Assembly: GCA_964597305.1 (NCBI GenBank)
Contig: CAZQWU010000001.1
Span: 28,264-92,263, forward strand
Length of the DNA stretch: 64,000 bases
Origin: UBA7398 sp964597305
Lineage (GTDB): Bacteria; Actinomycetota; Actinomycetes; Nanopelagicales; Nanopelagicaceae
Reading direction: 5' to 3'
Shown: positions 8,079 to 16,601 of the stretch, piece by piece
How positions within the stretch are numbered: the stretch's first letter is position 1
How the letters are laid out: the number at the start of each line of letters is the position of its first letter
The notes under the pieces: model-generated
What the model saw: the letters and a program-made list of their open reading frames with translations, nothing else
Databases searched by the model: none
What the model was told of the DNA's origin: nothing
Translations under genes and position numbers: made by a program

Positions 8079-9366
8079 GAAAGTCGCGCTCTGCGCTGTC
8101 ATAGTTCTTGCGTTTGTATTAAACCCAAGTGCGTACGCTGTAGAAATTCCCGCTACATTTACATTTAACGGTTCAGGCTATGGCCATGGCGTAGGAATGA
8201 GCCAGATTGGCGCTCGTGGCCAAGCGCTCGAGGGGCGTAATGCAAGTGAGATTCTGAGTTACTACTACCCTGGAACACAACTTCAAGCAATTAACGATAG
8301 CCAAACAATTCGGGTCAACATTGGCCATCTTCTAACCACAACATCAATCTCATTAGCCAATGGCGCTGGCGAATTTTCAGTTTATCGAGGCAATGGTGAA
8401 TTAGTCGGTACTTATTCACGCGATATCACGGCAACATTCTCGCTCGTTACCGATCTCGTTATTCCACAATTAACGTCACCCACTGCAAAATTTTCACCAA
8501 TACCTGGGGCTAATCAATTCACCATAACCTGGAAAGAGCCATCAACGCTACGAGTAGGCGTAGATACTTCTACAGTAACGTCACTCTACAAATATGGATT
8601 TTTGTCTATCAAAACCGTTTCTACAGTCGCTGGCCCGCGAATGGAATTAGTGAATGCATTAAATCTTCATGATGAATATCTCTGGGGAATTGGCGAAGTT
8701 CCTTCTTCATGGCCAGCCGCTGCGCTAGAAGCGCAAGCGATCGCCTCGCGAACCTATGCCTTGACAAAAATTGGTTCCATTCGAAAAGAGTGTGATTGCC
8801 ACGTGTATAACACCATCGCTGACCAAAACTTTGTCGGCTTTAGCAAAGAGAGCGAATTGATTTATGGACCAATGTGGAAGGCAGCAGTGAATCGAACCTC
8901 TGTTGATTCACAAACTGGATTAGCGGTTATCTACAACGGGAAAGTTGCAAACACTTATTTCTTTTCTTCAAGCGCTGGCGCAACGCAAAATATTAAAGAT
9001 GTGTGGAGCGGAACATATCCATATCTGGTGAGCGTTCCTGATACGTGGAGCGTTGTTTCACAGTTAAATCCACGGTATTACACATGGGATCGAGTAGTTT
9101 CACAAAAGACTATGGCAGCTGCTTTTGGATTACCTGATGTTGTGAGTTATCAAATTCTCGCTCGAAGCAAAACCGGTGCCGTAACAACTATTCAAGGGAT
9201 ATCGAGTTCTGGAAAAGTAGTGACTCTTTCCGGTGAAGCTTTTCGATCTCGTGTGAAAATACCATCGGCCTGGTTTGGCTTGATCGTTAATCAGGTACTC
9301 GTAGATAATTTTGATTCATGCGTTGACTTAGCGCGTCGCACACGCGGAAAGACGGCTGCTTGTTAA
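8065..9366 (+). CDS. SpoIID/LytB domain secreted protein
   Basis: A 433-residue protein with a signal peptide or anchor (about residues 5-25, ending SAYAVE) and a SpoIID/LytB fold. The GYGHGVGMSQIGARGQA motif lies near residue 35, ahead of the main SpoIID domain (EYLWGIGEVPSSWPAAALEA near residue 210). In Bacillus SpoIID the GHGVGMSQ motif is close to the C-terminus, so the order is reversed here, as in other actinobacterial members. SpoIID is a peptidoglycan lytic transglycosylase and LytB an amidase enhancer; activity here is unproven. It ends the glycan-export operon. Confidence 0.88.
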   Translation: MRMFKKVALCAVIVLAFVLNPSAYAVEIPATFTFNGSGYGHGVGMSQIGARGQALEGRNASEILSYYYPGTQLQAINDSQTIRVNIGHLLTTTSISLANGAGEFSVYRGNGELVGTYSRDITATFSLVTDLVIPQLTSPTAKFSPIPGANQFTITWKEPSTLRVGVDTSTVTSLYKYGFLSIKTVSTVAGPRMELVNALNLHDEYLWGIGEVPSSWPAAALEAQAIASRTYALTKIGSIRKECDCHVYNTIADQNFVGFSKESELIYGPMWKAAVNRTSVDSQTGLAVIYNGKVANTYFFSSSAGATQNIKDVWSGTYPYLVSVPDTWSVVSQLNPRYYTWDRVVSQKTMAAAFGLPDVVSYQILARSKTGAVTTIQGISSSGKVVTLSGEAFRSRVKIPSAWFGLIVNQVLVDNFDSCVDLARRTRGKTAAC

Positions 9367-9380
9367 CTAATCTGTGAAAG

Positions 9381-10313
9381 CTAATTCCGGTGAAGGACTG
9401 AGTTCAGTCCACCCCAACTTCCAGTTCGTTTTACCGCTTCAAGTCGACCGCTTTCAGAATTTCTTCGAAAGAGCAGACCATGTGCCCCAGAAAGGTCACG
9501 AGCTTTAACTACGGAATTATCTGGTAATGTGATTTTCGAACTCGCGGTGATGTAAACCCCCGCTTCAACAACACAATCATCGCCCAAACTGATGCCGATA
9601 CCTGAATTAGCACCGAGTAAACATTTTTTCCCAATCGAAATAACTTCTTTTCCTCCGCCACTGAGCGTCCCCATAATTGATGCGCCACCACCAATGTCGC
9701 TACCGTCATCAACTACCACGCCAGCTGATATTCGACCTTCCACCATGGATGCGCCTAGTGTTCCGGCATTGAAATTTACGAAACCTTCATGCATCACCGT
9801 TGTACCTGACGCTAAGTGTGCGCCAAGTCGAACTCGATCAGCATCTGCGATCCGAACGCCATCAGGAATAACGTAATCAACCATGCGGGGGAATTTGTCC
9901 ACACCAAAAACAGTGAGATGCCCGTAATGCGCGATGAGATTTTCGCGAATCTGAGCGAATGTAGATACCGCACATGGTCCAACGGAGGTCCACACCACAT
10001 TGGCTAACAATCCAAAAATTCCATCGAGGGATATTTGATGTGGGCGAACAAGTCGACCTGAAAGAAGGTGTAATCGAAGATAAACATCTGAGGCATCGCG
10101 TGGTGCCACATCTGTATCAATCTTTAACGAAAGTGGAAGAAGCGTGACAGAACGAAGCTGAGCATTTGATTTTTGAATATCAGAAAGTGTTACTGAGCCA
10201 GATTCGCTATTGCTTAACCCGCCATGACCTAATCCGAAACTGTGAAAACGGGCATCAAGAATCGTGCCATCAGATGCACACGTTGCAATTCCATCACCAT
10301 ATGCGGAGCTCAT
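9381..10313 (-). CDS. dapD: Tetrahydrodipicolinate N-succinyltransferase (actinobacterial DapD)
   Basis: A 310-residue enzyme that succinylates 2,3,4,5-tetrahydrodipicolinate in the lysine/diaminopimelate pathway. It matches the actinobacterial form closely: YLRLHLLSGRLV, NVVWTSVGPCAV, FGVDKFPRMVDYV, the MHEGFVNFNAGTLG active-site segment, GASIMGTLSGGGK and LLFRRNSESG. The C-terminal half is a left-handed beta helix of hexapeptide repeats. A TACGGT box lies six bases before the ATG at 10313. The later succinyl-pathway enzyme DapC is encoded at 27884, so this organism uses the succinylase route. Confidence 0.95.
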   Translation of the reverse strand: MSSAYGDGIATCASDGTILDARFHSFGLGHGGLSNSESGSVTLSDIQKSNAQLRSVTLLPLSLKIDTDVAPRDASDVYLRLHLLSGRLVRPHQISLDGIFGLLANVVWTSVGPCAVSTFAQIRENLIAHYGHLTVFGVDKFPRMVDYVIPDGVRIADADRVRLGAHLASGTTVMHEGFVNFNAGTLGASMVEGRISAGVVVDDGSDIGGGASIMGTLSGGGKEVISIGKKCLLGANSGIGISLGDDCVVEAGVYITASSKITLPDNSVVKARDLSGAHGLLFRRNSESGRLEAVKRTGSWGGLNSVLHRN

Positions 10314-10319
10314 GTGAGA

Positions 10320-10325
10320 ACCGTA
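10320..10325 (-). promoter_or_regulatory. Leaderless -10 box of dapD
   Basis: TACGGT on the minus strand lies six bases before the ATG at 10313, with no ribosome binding site between them. Confidence 0.5.
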
Positions 10326-10336
10326 CCAATTGTCAC

Positions 10337-10342
10337 TAGAGT
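10337..10342 (+). promoter_or_regulatory. Leaderless -10 box of the LOG-family gene
   Basis: TAGAGT lies seven bases before the GTG at 10350. It favours that start over GTGs at 10314 and 10341. Confidence 0.45.
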
Positions 10343-10349
10343 GCCGCCT

Positions 10350-10895
10350 GTGCGAATTGCGGTCTTTTGTTCATCATCACCGGCAATTGCCTCCGAGAAT
10401 TTAGACTTAGGTTTTTCGGTTGGGGCAGCGATTGCACAATCTGGTCACGATCTCGTTTCTGGTGGCGGTCGAATTTCTGTCATGGGAAAAATCGCTGAAG
10501 GTGCACGATCGCACGGTGGAAAAACTATTGGTGTCATTCCTGAGAAATTAACGTCAGTGGAATTTGCCGATCATGAAAGTAGTGAACTCATAGTGGTTCC
10601 TGATATGCGAGAGCGAAAGAGAAAAATCGAATCTCTTGCCGATGCGTTTTTTGTCTTACCCGGTGGAATTGGCACTTTGGAAGAATTTTTTGAAATCTGG
10701 GTTGGTCGGTACTTAGGTTTTCATTCAAAACCAATTGCCGTTATTGACCCATATTCAACTTATTTACCGTTGCGCACCGCGTTAGAACATCTCACGGAGA
10801 CACATTTTATGAAACCAGGACAACATGAGTTAGTCGCATGGTGTTCTGATGTTTCCGTTGCGCTCGCTCATGTTACTTCGCATCACCAACGTTAG
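10350..10895 (+). CDS. LOG-family protein (TIGR00730, Rv1205-like)
   Basis: A 181-residue lysine decarboxylase-like (LOG) protein. The phosphate-binding motif PGGIGTLEEFFE and the upstream MRERKRK are the family hallmarks, with SGGGRISVMGK near residue 40. LOG enzymes release free cytokinin-type bases from nucleoside monophosphates; the Mycobacterium Rv1205 protein has this activity. The open frame runs upstream into dapD. The GTG at 10350 (VRIAVFCSSS) gives the usual short N-terminus and follows a -10 box. Its placement beside DAP pathway genes matches mycobacterial order. Confidence 0.88.
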   Translation: MRIAVFCSSSPAIASENLDLGFSVGAAIAQSGHDLVSGGGRISVMGKIAEGARSHGGKTIGVIPEKLTSVEFADHESSELIVVPDMRERKRKIESLADAFFVLPGGIGTLEEFFEIWVGRYLGFHSKPIAVIDPYSTYLPLRTALEHLTETHFMKPGQHELVAWCSDVSVALAHVTSHHQR

Positions 10896-10909
10896 AGAGA
10901 AAATAATTT

Positions 10910-11368
10910 ATGGCGTCTTCCAATGAACTTTCATATTCAATAATTATTGATGCACCACAAAGTCAGGTGTGGCGCGCCTTGACCGATTGGGAACGTCAAA
11001 GTACCTGGATGGCAATGACCCATGTTTCAGTTTCGTCTCACGGTAGTGAACTTGGAACCGAAATTTTCGCGTTGACTGGATTATGGGCACGTCGAAATAT
11101 TTCTGTGAAAAAATATTTTGGAATTATGGACCACATGATCGTTACTCAATGGCAACCTCCTGTGATGTGTGAAGTTGAACATGTAGGGAAAATTATTAAA
11201 GGAATTGGTCGATTCACACTGCAGGAAATTTCACCTCACCGAACACGATTTGATTGGTATGAAAAAATCAATGCTCCGGAATTTCTCATTCGGCTTATTC
11301 GTCCAGCGATAATGCTTGGCGTGCGTTTTTCACTTAGGCGTTTTAGCCGTTTATGTAACACCCAGTAA
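10910..11368 (+). CDS. SRPBCC-family protein (polyketide cyclase/START-like)
   Basis: A 152-residue protein with the START-like helix-grip fold. It opens with the beta-strand pattern SYSIIIDAPQSQVWRALTDWERQSTW typical of SRPBCC proteins and has a final amphipathic helix (PAIMLGVRFSLRRFSRLC). Such proteins bind hydrophobic ligands, but no ligand can be deduced. It follows the LOG gene by 14 bases and is probably cotranscribed. Confidence 0.75.
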   Translation: MASSNELSYSIIIDAPQSQVWRALTDWERQSTWMAMTHVSVSSHGSELGTEIFALTGLWARRNISVKKYFGIMDHMIVTQWQPPVMCEVEHVGKIIKGIGRFTLQEISPHRTRFDWYEKINAPEFLIRLIRPAIMLGVRFSLRRFSRLCNTQ

Positions 11369-11392
11369 TCTTTGCCAGTAATCTATGTAAGT

Positions 11393-11590
11393 GTGAGCAA
11401 CCAAACTTTGGCGGATTTGATCGCCAATCTTCCTGAAGAAGAACGGATTGTGCTCTCGCTGTATTACGTCAAGTCCATGTCAACTCAAGAGATCGCACTC
11501 GCCTTAAAAGTTCCAGAGCGGGCAATTCTCACCGTATTAACTGCGGGGAAGGCGCGGCTACGCGCAAGCCTCCCTTTTGATTTAACGTAA
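11393..11590 (+). CDS. Stand-alone sigma-70 region 4-like HTH protein
   Basis: A protein of 65 residues, nearly all of which resembles sigma-70 region 4 of ECF-type factors: LADLIANLPEEERIVLSLYYVKSMSTQEIALALKVPE, then a recognition helix region ending KARLRASL. No region 2 is encoded nearby, so it cannot act as an ordinary sigma factor. The frame extends upstream to a TTG at 11372, but the GTG at 11393 gives a natural start. It sits between an SRPBCC gene and DUF3117. A DNA-binding or RNA polymerase-binding accessory role is an inference. Confidence 0.65.
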   Translation: MSNQTLADLIANLPEEERIVLSLYYVKSMSTQEIALALKVPERAILTVLTAGKARLRASLPFDLT

Positions 11591-11604
11591 CTCAATTTCG
11601 CAAA

Positions 11605-11620
11605 CTCGTATTTTTACGAG
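11605..11620. promoter_or_regulatory. Perfect 6-bp inverted repeat before DUF3117
   Basis: CTCGTA-TTTT-TACGAG forms a perfect stem 14 bases after the sigma region 4 stop. No T-run follows, so it is not a classical terminator. It could be an operator or part of the 5' leader of the DUF3117 gene at 11674. Confidence 0.3.
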
Positions 11621-11673
11621 ATACTTCTCCTCCGCACAGCATTCCCTGAAAGTCGGCGAAGGAGAATCCTTAT

Positions 11674-11853
11674 ATGGCAGCCATGAAGCCCCGCACTGGT
11701 GATGGTCCAATGGAAGTTACCAAAGAAGCGCGAAGCCTCGTGATGCGGATTCCATTAGAAGGTGGCGGACGACTTGTTGTAGAACTCAATCAAGAAGAGG
11801 CACGAAATTTAGCTGACGTTCTTCAAGCTGCAGTGGCGTTAATCAAGAAGTAA
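11674..11853 (+). CDS. DUF3117 family small protein (Rv1211-like)
   Basis: A 59-residue protein beginning MAAMKPRTGDGPMEVTKEAR, followed by a conserved VMRIPLEGGGRLVVEL core. This is an almost exact match to the actinobacterial DUF3117 family, whose function is unknown. A good ribosome binding site (AAGGAG at 11659-11664) precedes the ATG. Very strong conservation across actinobacteria suggests a core role. The gene converges with nhaA, leaving 16 bases between the stop codons. Confidence 0.93.
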   Translation: MAAMKPRTGDGPMEVTKEARSLVMRIPLEGGGRLVVELNQEEARNLADVLQAAVALIKK

Positions 11854-11869
11854 TAGTTAACTTATTCCT

Positions 11870-12955
11870 TCAGTTTTTATAAGAAATTTTCACAATTGCG
11901 TAACTCGATATCAGCGCAATTGGCAAAGTAACAAGTATGGCAAGAATTGCCAATTCTTGAATATCACCAGCGAGTCCTAAGTCTGCAAAAAGTAGCGAAA
12001 CCGAGAATCCAATCGTTCCCAATACGCCTATCACGGAAAAATCTTTTAGCGTCAGGGGGCTCTTTAAGCCGAAGACTTTTACCGCAAGATAAATACCACC
12101 TACGATCCCTATTGGCTTTCCCAACAATCGCGCAAGGAACAAAGAGATCACGACGGGATCAGTGAATCGTGACACAGTGAAATTTACGGGAATTGCGAGC
12201 GCCGTAAAAACGAAAAGTGGCAATACCAGAAAATACGTCACGGGTTCCCAGAACGATAAGGTCGATTTACTATCACGCGCAGGAACAAGAATCCCAAGCA
12301 GAGCACCTGCAACTGTCGGATGCACGCCACTTTTATATGTGCTGTACCAGACGGCGATCGCCACGAGTGCCGATAAAGCTCGAGCTAATACGAGGTGTTT
12401 GCTTCGAATGAGCCCAGCGAAGAAAAGTGATCCGAGTAGAGCTAAGGCTAACCATGACACGGAGAGTGTCTGAGTAAATTTAAATGCAATCACGAGAATC
12501 GATCCAAGATCATCAAAGATAGCTAATGTTAAAAGAAAAAGTCTTACACGAGGTGGCGTCGCAGAGAAAATCGACAGGAGCGCTAACGCAATAGGCAAAT
12601 CAGTCGCCATGGGAATTCCCCAAGCATGAGGCGGTGCATCGACACCATGTGCGATGACACGATAGGTGAGCGCTGGAATGAGCATGCCCGCTGCAGCGCC
12701 CGAAAGCGGAAGAATGATCTGCGCTGCACTTTTCTCGCGAGAAAATTCTTGGGTGAGTTCAACGCCGACGACAAAAAAGAAGAGTGCAAGTAAGAGATCA
12801 GCCACCCACTTTGTGATACTCAACGAAAGTCCAAAGAATGGTCGCGGTACGTTGAGAAAATCAACGAAGGAAGTACTGACCTGCGCTGCTACTAAGGCGA
12901 CGAGTGCGCAGGGTGCGAGCAGGATCGCTGATTGGTTAACCGAGAGCCGTCGCAC
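11870..12955 (-). CDS. nhaA: Na+/H+ antiporter NhaA
   Basis: A 361-residue membrane protein with about twelve hydrophobic segments. The key NhaA residues can be seen: the aspartate in GIPMATDLPIALALL (D133 of E. coli), the double aspartate in LAIFDDLGSI (D163/D164) and the lysine in ARLLGKPIGI (K300). It is somewhat shorter than the E. coli protein (388). It exports sodium in exchange for protons. A GGAGG ribosome binding site lies four bases before the GTG start. It is divergent from pepA with 32 bases between the starts. Confidence 0.93.
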   Translation of the reverse strand: MRRLSVNQSAILLAPCALVALVAAQVSTSFVDFLNVPRPFFGLSLSITKWVADLLLALFFFVVGVELTQEFSREKSAAQIILPLSGAAAGMLIPALTYRVIAHGVDAPPHAWGIPMATDLPIALALLSIFSATPPRVRLFLLTLAIFDDLGSILVIAFKFTQTLSVSWLALALLGSLFFAGLIRSKHLVLARALSALVAIAVWYSTYKSGVHPTVAGALLGILVPARDSKSTLSFWEPVTYFLVLPLFVFTALAIPVNFTVSRFTDPVVISLFLARLLGKPIGIVGGIYLAVKVFGLKSPLTLKDFSVIGVLGTIGFSVSLLFADLGLAGDIQELAILAILVTLPIALISSYAIVKISYKN

Positions 12956-12974
12956 AAAACCTCCAAAATTTCGT

Positions 12975-12980
12975 TAGCGT
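12975..12980 (+). promoter_or_regulatory. Leaderless -10 box of pepA
   Basis: TAGCGT ends seven bases before the ATG at 12988. No ribosome binding site is visible on this strand. Confidence 0.45.
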
Positions 12981-12987
12981 CTGCACT

Positions 12988-14638
12988 ATGGCAGTCGAGC
13001 ACCTTCCAAAACTATCAGCGCGCAGTGAGTCAATGCGCGAGGTATTTCACGATATTTCTGTGGTTGCGCTTCCCATTGTTCCCACCAATGATGGAACTGT
13101 CGCGCTTGGGAATTGTAAAGGTCTTGACCGACTCCTTGAGAAAAAATTTTCGCTCTCGTTATCAGAAATTCTCTCCCGAGCATCTGGCCTATCCGGAAAA
13201 GCAGGTGAGGTTTTTGATTTTCCACTTGCACCTTCAGAGTCAGGAAAAGATCGTTCGCTCCATCGCATTCTCTTTGTTGGAATTGGTGAGAGCTCACTCT
13301 GGGATTTTCGTAAAGCAGGAACAGTCATTGGCCGGAAAGTAAAAGGTAGTGACGCCCATGTTCTCTCCGCTTGTGCACATAAAAGCGCTGATATCACCGT
13401 GCACGCAGTTGCTATTGGCCTCTCGGTTTATTCATGGTCAATGAAGAGTGGGTCAATGAAGAGTGGGTCAANNNNNNNNNNNNNNNNNNNNNNNNNNNNN
13501 NNNNNNNNNNNNNNNNNNNNNNNNNNNNNNNNNNNNNNNNNNNNNNNNNNNNNNNNNNNNNNNNNNNNNNNGGTCAATGAAGAGTGGGTCAATGAAGAGT
13601 GGGTCAAAACCCACCGCGCCAGAATTTTCATTGTGGGGTGATTGCGAAAAAGAACTCTCTCGGGCTCGCATAGATATCGAAGCAGTGTGGTGTGCACGCA
13701 ATCTGATTCATACTCCCGCAAATATCGCGTCACCAGCGTGGCTTGCAACGCAAGCTAAAAAGTATTCGCAACGACCTTCTATGACTGTCAAAGTTCGTGC
13801 CGGACGAGAGTTAAAAGAATTCGGTGGCTTATTAGCTGTTGGAAACTCCTCACACAATAATCCACCACGCATGATTGAAATTACCTATGCGCCTCGTGGC
13901 GCACGCAAGAACGTAGTTTTAGTCGGCAAAGGAATTACTTTCGATACTGGCGGACTTTCACTCAAACGTCCATACGACATTATGGCGCCGATGAAAACTG
14001 ATATGTCAGGTGCAGCTGCTGTGCTCTCAGTAGTTAATGCAGCAGCAGAGTTAAAGCTCCCAATAAAAGTGACGGCGTTAATGATGTGCGCAGAAAATCT
14101 TGTCTCTGCTACTGCCCAACGTCCATCCGATGTGATTACACATTATGGTGGTACCACCGTTGAAGTTATTGACACCGATGCGGAAGGTCGATTGGTACTG
14201 GCAGATGGCCTTGCCTATGCAGATCGAGAACTTAATCCAGATTATTTAGTGGATGTTGCAACGTTAACGGGTGCGGCGAAATTAGGTTTAGGACTTCACC
14301 ATGCTGCGTTATATACACGAGATGAAAAGTTAGCACGCACATTCGTAGGACTAGGTGAAAAATCAGGAGACCGATCTTGGCACATGCCCCTGGTTGATGA
14401 TTACGAACCTGCCCTTGCCAGTTTTGTTGCAGACTTTAATCACACAGCGGATGCACTTCATTTCTCTGGCGGATCAATTACCGCTGCACTCTTCCTAGAG
14501 AAATTTGTCGGAGATCGACGCTGGGTACACCTCGATATTGCAGGACCGGCTCGTTCAGAAAAAGATGAAGGGGAAAACCCCAAAGGCGGAACAGGATTCT
14601 CCGTTCGATTACTGACGCATTGGCTTGAAACGTTATGA
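12988..14638 (+). CDS. pepA: Leucyl aminopeptidase PepA (interrupted by an assembly gap)
   Basis: An M17 metallo-aminopeptidase. The N-terminal macro-like domain (residues 1 to about 150) is left of the gap and the catalytic domain is right of it. The catalytic domain has VLVGKGITFDTGGLSLK, MKTDMSGAAAVL, and VIDTDAEGRLVLADGL, which supply the two-metal ligands. A 15-bp repeat (ATGAAGAGTGGGTCA, encoding MKSGS) flanks a run of 100 N in the interdomain linker. The frames on the two sides differ only because 100 is an arbitrary gap size. Merging the identical 36-base flanks gives one frame of 504 residues, a normal PepA length. It is not treated as a pseudogene. Confidence 0.9.
13436..13607 (+). 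repeat. 15-bp tandem repeat in the pepA linker, spanning a gap
   Basis: Two full copies of ATGAAGAGTGGGTCA lie on each side of the gap (13441-13470 and 13577-13606), each preceded by GGTCA. The 36 bases at 13436-13471 and 13572-13607 are identical. The true copy number is unknown: it may be only two, or a larger array collapsed in assembly. Confidence 0.85.
13472..13571. other. Assembly gap (100 N)
   Basis: Exactly 100 N, a usual placeholder length rather than a measured distance. It lies within the pepA tandem repeat. Confidence 0.98.
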
Positions 14639-15270
14639 ATCATCCGCGAGGCGACATGAAAATTTTTTCAGAGAATTTTCTCGCAGAAGATACGAATATT
14701 TCTCGTGCCCGAGGTCGCGGCATAGAAATTGGCTGTGACAATACATCACCACTTGTTGGCTCCTTACTTCGATATCTCACACATCTCATTGGTGCGACAT
14801 CAGTTGTTGAAGTCGGAACTGGATCTGGTGTGAGTGCGCTGTGGATATTTAAAGGACTCTCGCGGAACGGTGTTTTAACATCCATTGACAGCGAGGCCGA
14901 ACATTCAAAAGTTACTCGAACTGCGCTCGACGAAGCCGGAATTGCGAGCACTCGCTATCGACTCATCGTTGGCAACTCGCGTGAAATAATTTCAAAATTG
15001 GCAGATAGCTTGTATGACATTTTCATCATTCGTGAATTTGATGATCTTGTGGAATCAATCCATCATGCCTATCGATCGCTACGCCCGGGTGGGATGTTAG
15101 TTATCGATTATGTTTTAGGTGGCGGAAAAGTCCCAGACCCCACACAACGCGATCAGCAATCAATAGCTCGGCGCGAAGCGATCAAATCCATTAAAGAAAG
15201 TGAAGATTGGGTACCTATGCTCTTACCTCTAGGTGACGGAGTGATGGTGGCAACAAAAATAGTTCACTAG
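14635..15270 (+). CDS. O-methyltransferase family 3 (Rv1220c-like)
   Basis: A 211-residue SAM-dependent methyltransferase of the catechol/caffeoyl-CoA type. Motif I is VVEVGTGSGVSALWI, and the later VIDYVLGGGKVPDP segment is where the metal-binding acidic residues of this family occur. The ATG at 14635 overlaps the pepA stop as ATGA; a second ATG at 14656 is possible. In mycobacteria the equivalent gene precedes sigE, rseA, htrA and tatB. Here htrA follows directly. Substrate unknown. Confidence 0.82.
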   Translation: MNHPRGDMKIFSENFLAEDTNISRARGRGIEIGCDNTSPLVGSLLRYLTHLIGATSVVEVGTGSGVSALWIFKGLSRNGVLTSIDSEAEHSKVTRTALDEAGIASTRYRLIVGNSREIISKLADSLYDIFIIREFDDLVESIHHAYRSLRPGGMLVIDYVLGGGKVPDPTQRDQQSIARREAIKSIKESEDWVPMLLPLGDGVMVATKIVH

Positions 15271-15300
15271 AGCGCGGAATTTTTAAGTGGCTTCTAAGGT

Positions 15301-15306
15301 TACTTT
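15301..15306 (+). promoter_or_regulatory. Leaderless -10 box of htrA
   Basis: TACTTT lies six bases before the ATG at 15313. This supports the longer start over in-frame ATGs at 15343 and 15346. Confidence 0.45.
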
Positions 15307-15312
15307 GACGAA

Positions 15313-16560
15313 ATGCTGGGATTGAAGGAGCACGATCGCACCATGATGTACGAACCGAAAAATGGCGAACATTTGAATAACGAACAATTGCCCTGGTGGT
15401 CTCATCCACAGAAGGATCGCGACGCTTCGCAGTTATCTCATTCATCACCTTTCGCCTCATCATTAACGTCAAGCCACGTTCGACAGTCGGGTAAAAATTC
15501 TGCAAGTAAATTCGTGGCGGTGGCTTTAGTAGCAGGATTATTAGGTGGTTTTGGTGGGGCTCAGTTATCCCAACGTGAAAGTTCTGGTTCTCAGTCTGTG
15601 CAGTTCGTGTCATCCACTTCGACAGTAGAGCGAGCACCCACCTCTATCGCAGGAATAGCTGCCCGAGTCCTGCCATCTGTCGTTTCCATTTCTACTGAAT
15701 CTTTTAGTGGAAGCGGAACCGGCTCTGGTTTTGTCATCCGAAGTGATGGATACATCTTGACGAATAATCACGTCATCAGTGATGTCGTGAATGGTCAAGG
15801 CAAACTCACGGTGACGCTCAACAATGGAAAGAAATTCAGCGGAACGGTACTTGGCGCTGATGCGGCGTACGACTTGGCGGTTGTGAAAATTAATGCGACT
15901 GGATTACCAGCGCTACAGTTTGGCAACAGTGACGCAATTCAAGTTGGTGATCAAGTCATTGCAATCGGCTCACCATTGGGATTAACCGGGACTGTAACGT
16001 CAGGAATTATTAGCGCGAAAAATCGCGCGGTAACGTCAAGTGGCGGTACAGGTGAAAGCTCATTTATCAATGCGTTACAAACGGACGCAGCAATTAATCC
16101 GGGTAATTCTGGTGGCCCACTTGTTGATGCAACAGGTGCAGTGATTGGCGTAAATTCTGCGATCGCCTCGCTGGGATCTTCATTTGGTGGTCAATCAGGT
16201 TCTATTGGACTTGGTTTTGCAATTCCAATTAATCAAGCGAAGCGAACTGCAGAACAATTGATCAAAGATGGGAAAGCCACATATCCCGTTATGGGAATTC
16301 GACTCGATACAAGCTTTACTGGAGTAGGGGCGCAGATTGCGAATCAATCACAAGGTGTTGTGGCCAATTCACCTGCTGCAAAGGCCGGTCTCCAACCTGG
16401 CGACATCATCACTGCGCTCAACGGTTCACCAATCAGCTCATCCGATGAACTTATTGTTGCAATTCGCGCGCGAAATGTCGGCGATACCGTTACGTTGACC
16501 ATTGATCGCGATGGGAAAATTCTGAAAACCAAAGTTACGCTCGCCGCATCCAAAAATTAG
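15313..16560 (+). CDS. htrA: HtrA/DegP-like membrane-anchored serine protease
   Basis: A 415-residue trypsin-like protease with a cytoplasmic N-terminus, one membrane segment (about residues 66-84), a protease domain and a C-terminal PDZ domain. The catalytic triad is visible: histidine in TNNHVIS, aspartate in AAYDLAVVKI, serine in NPGNSGGPL. The PDZ domain begins near VANSPAAKAGLQPGD. It would act outside the membrane in protein quality control. It is the counterpart of mycobacterial Rv1223 (HtrA) by position, between the O-methyltransferase and tatB. Confidence 0.93.
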   Translation: MLGLKEHDRTMMYEPKNGEHLNNEQLPWWSHPQKDRDASQLSHSSPFASSLTSSHVRQSGKNSASKFVAVALVAGLLGGFGGAQLSQRESSGSQSVQFVSSTSTVERAPTSIAGIAARVLPSVVSISTESFSGSGTGSGFVIRSDGYILTNNHVISDVVNGQGKLTVTLNNGKKFSGTVLGADAAYDLAVVKINATGLPALQFGNSDAIQVGDQVIAIGSPLGLTGTVTSGIISAKNRAVTSSGGTGESSFINALQTDAAINPGNSGGPLVDATGAVIGVNSAIASLGSSFGGQSGSIGLGFAIPINQAKRTAEQLIKDGKATYPVMGIRLDTSFTGVGAQIANQSQGVVANSPAAKAGLQPGDIITALNGSPISSSDELIVAIRARNVGDTVTLTIDRDGKILKTKVTLAASKN

Positions 16561-16589
16561 CTGCGTAGATGAGGTATCGCGACAGGTAT

Positions 16590-16595
16590 TAGGAT
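16590..16595 (+). promoter_or_regulatory. Leaderless -10 box of tatB
   Basis: TAGGAT lies six bases before the ATG at 16602. Confidence 0.55.
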
Positions 16596-16601
16596 GCCAC
16601 T

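Noticed and set aside
12162..12473. Plus-strand frames opposite nhaA (12162-12473, 12666-12977)
   Set aside because: They are complementary-strand shadows of nhaA, which has clear catalytic motifs and membrane pattern.
13436..13607. CRISPR-like direct repeats
   Set aside because: The units are 15 bp, directly adjacent without spacers, and in frame within pepA. They are a coding tandem repeat.
12988..13641. pepA as a frameshifted pseudogene, because the frames on either side of the N run differ
   Set aside because: The N run is a placeholder of 100 bases. Merging the identical 36-base flanks, or inserting any number of 15-bp units, gives one uninterrupted frame.
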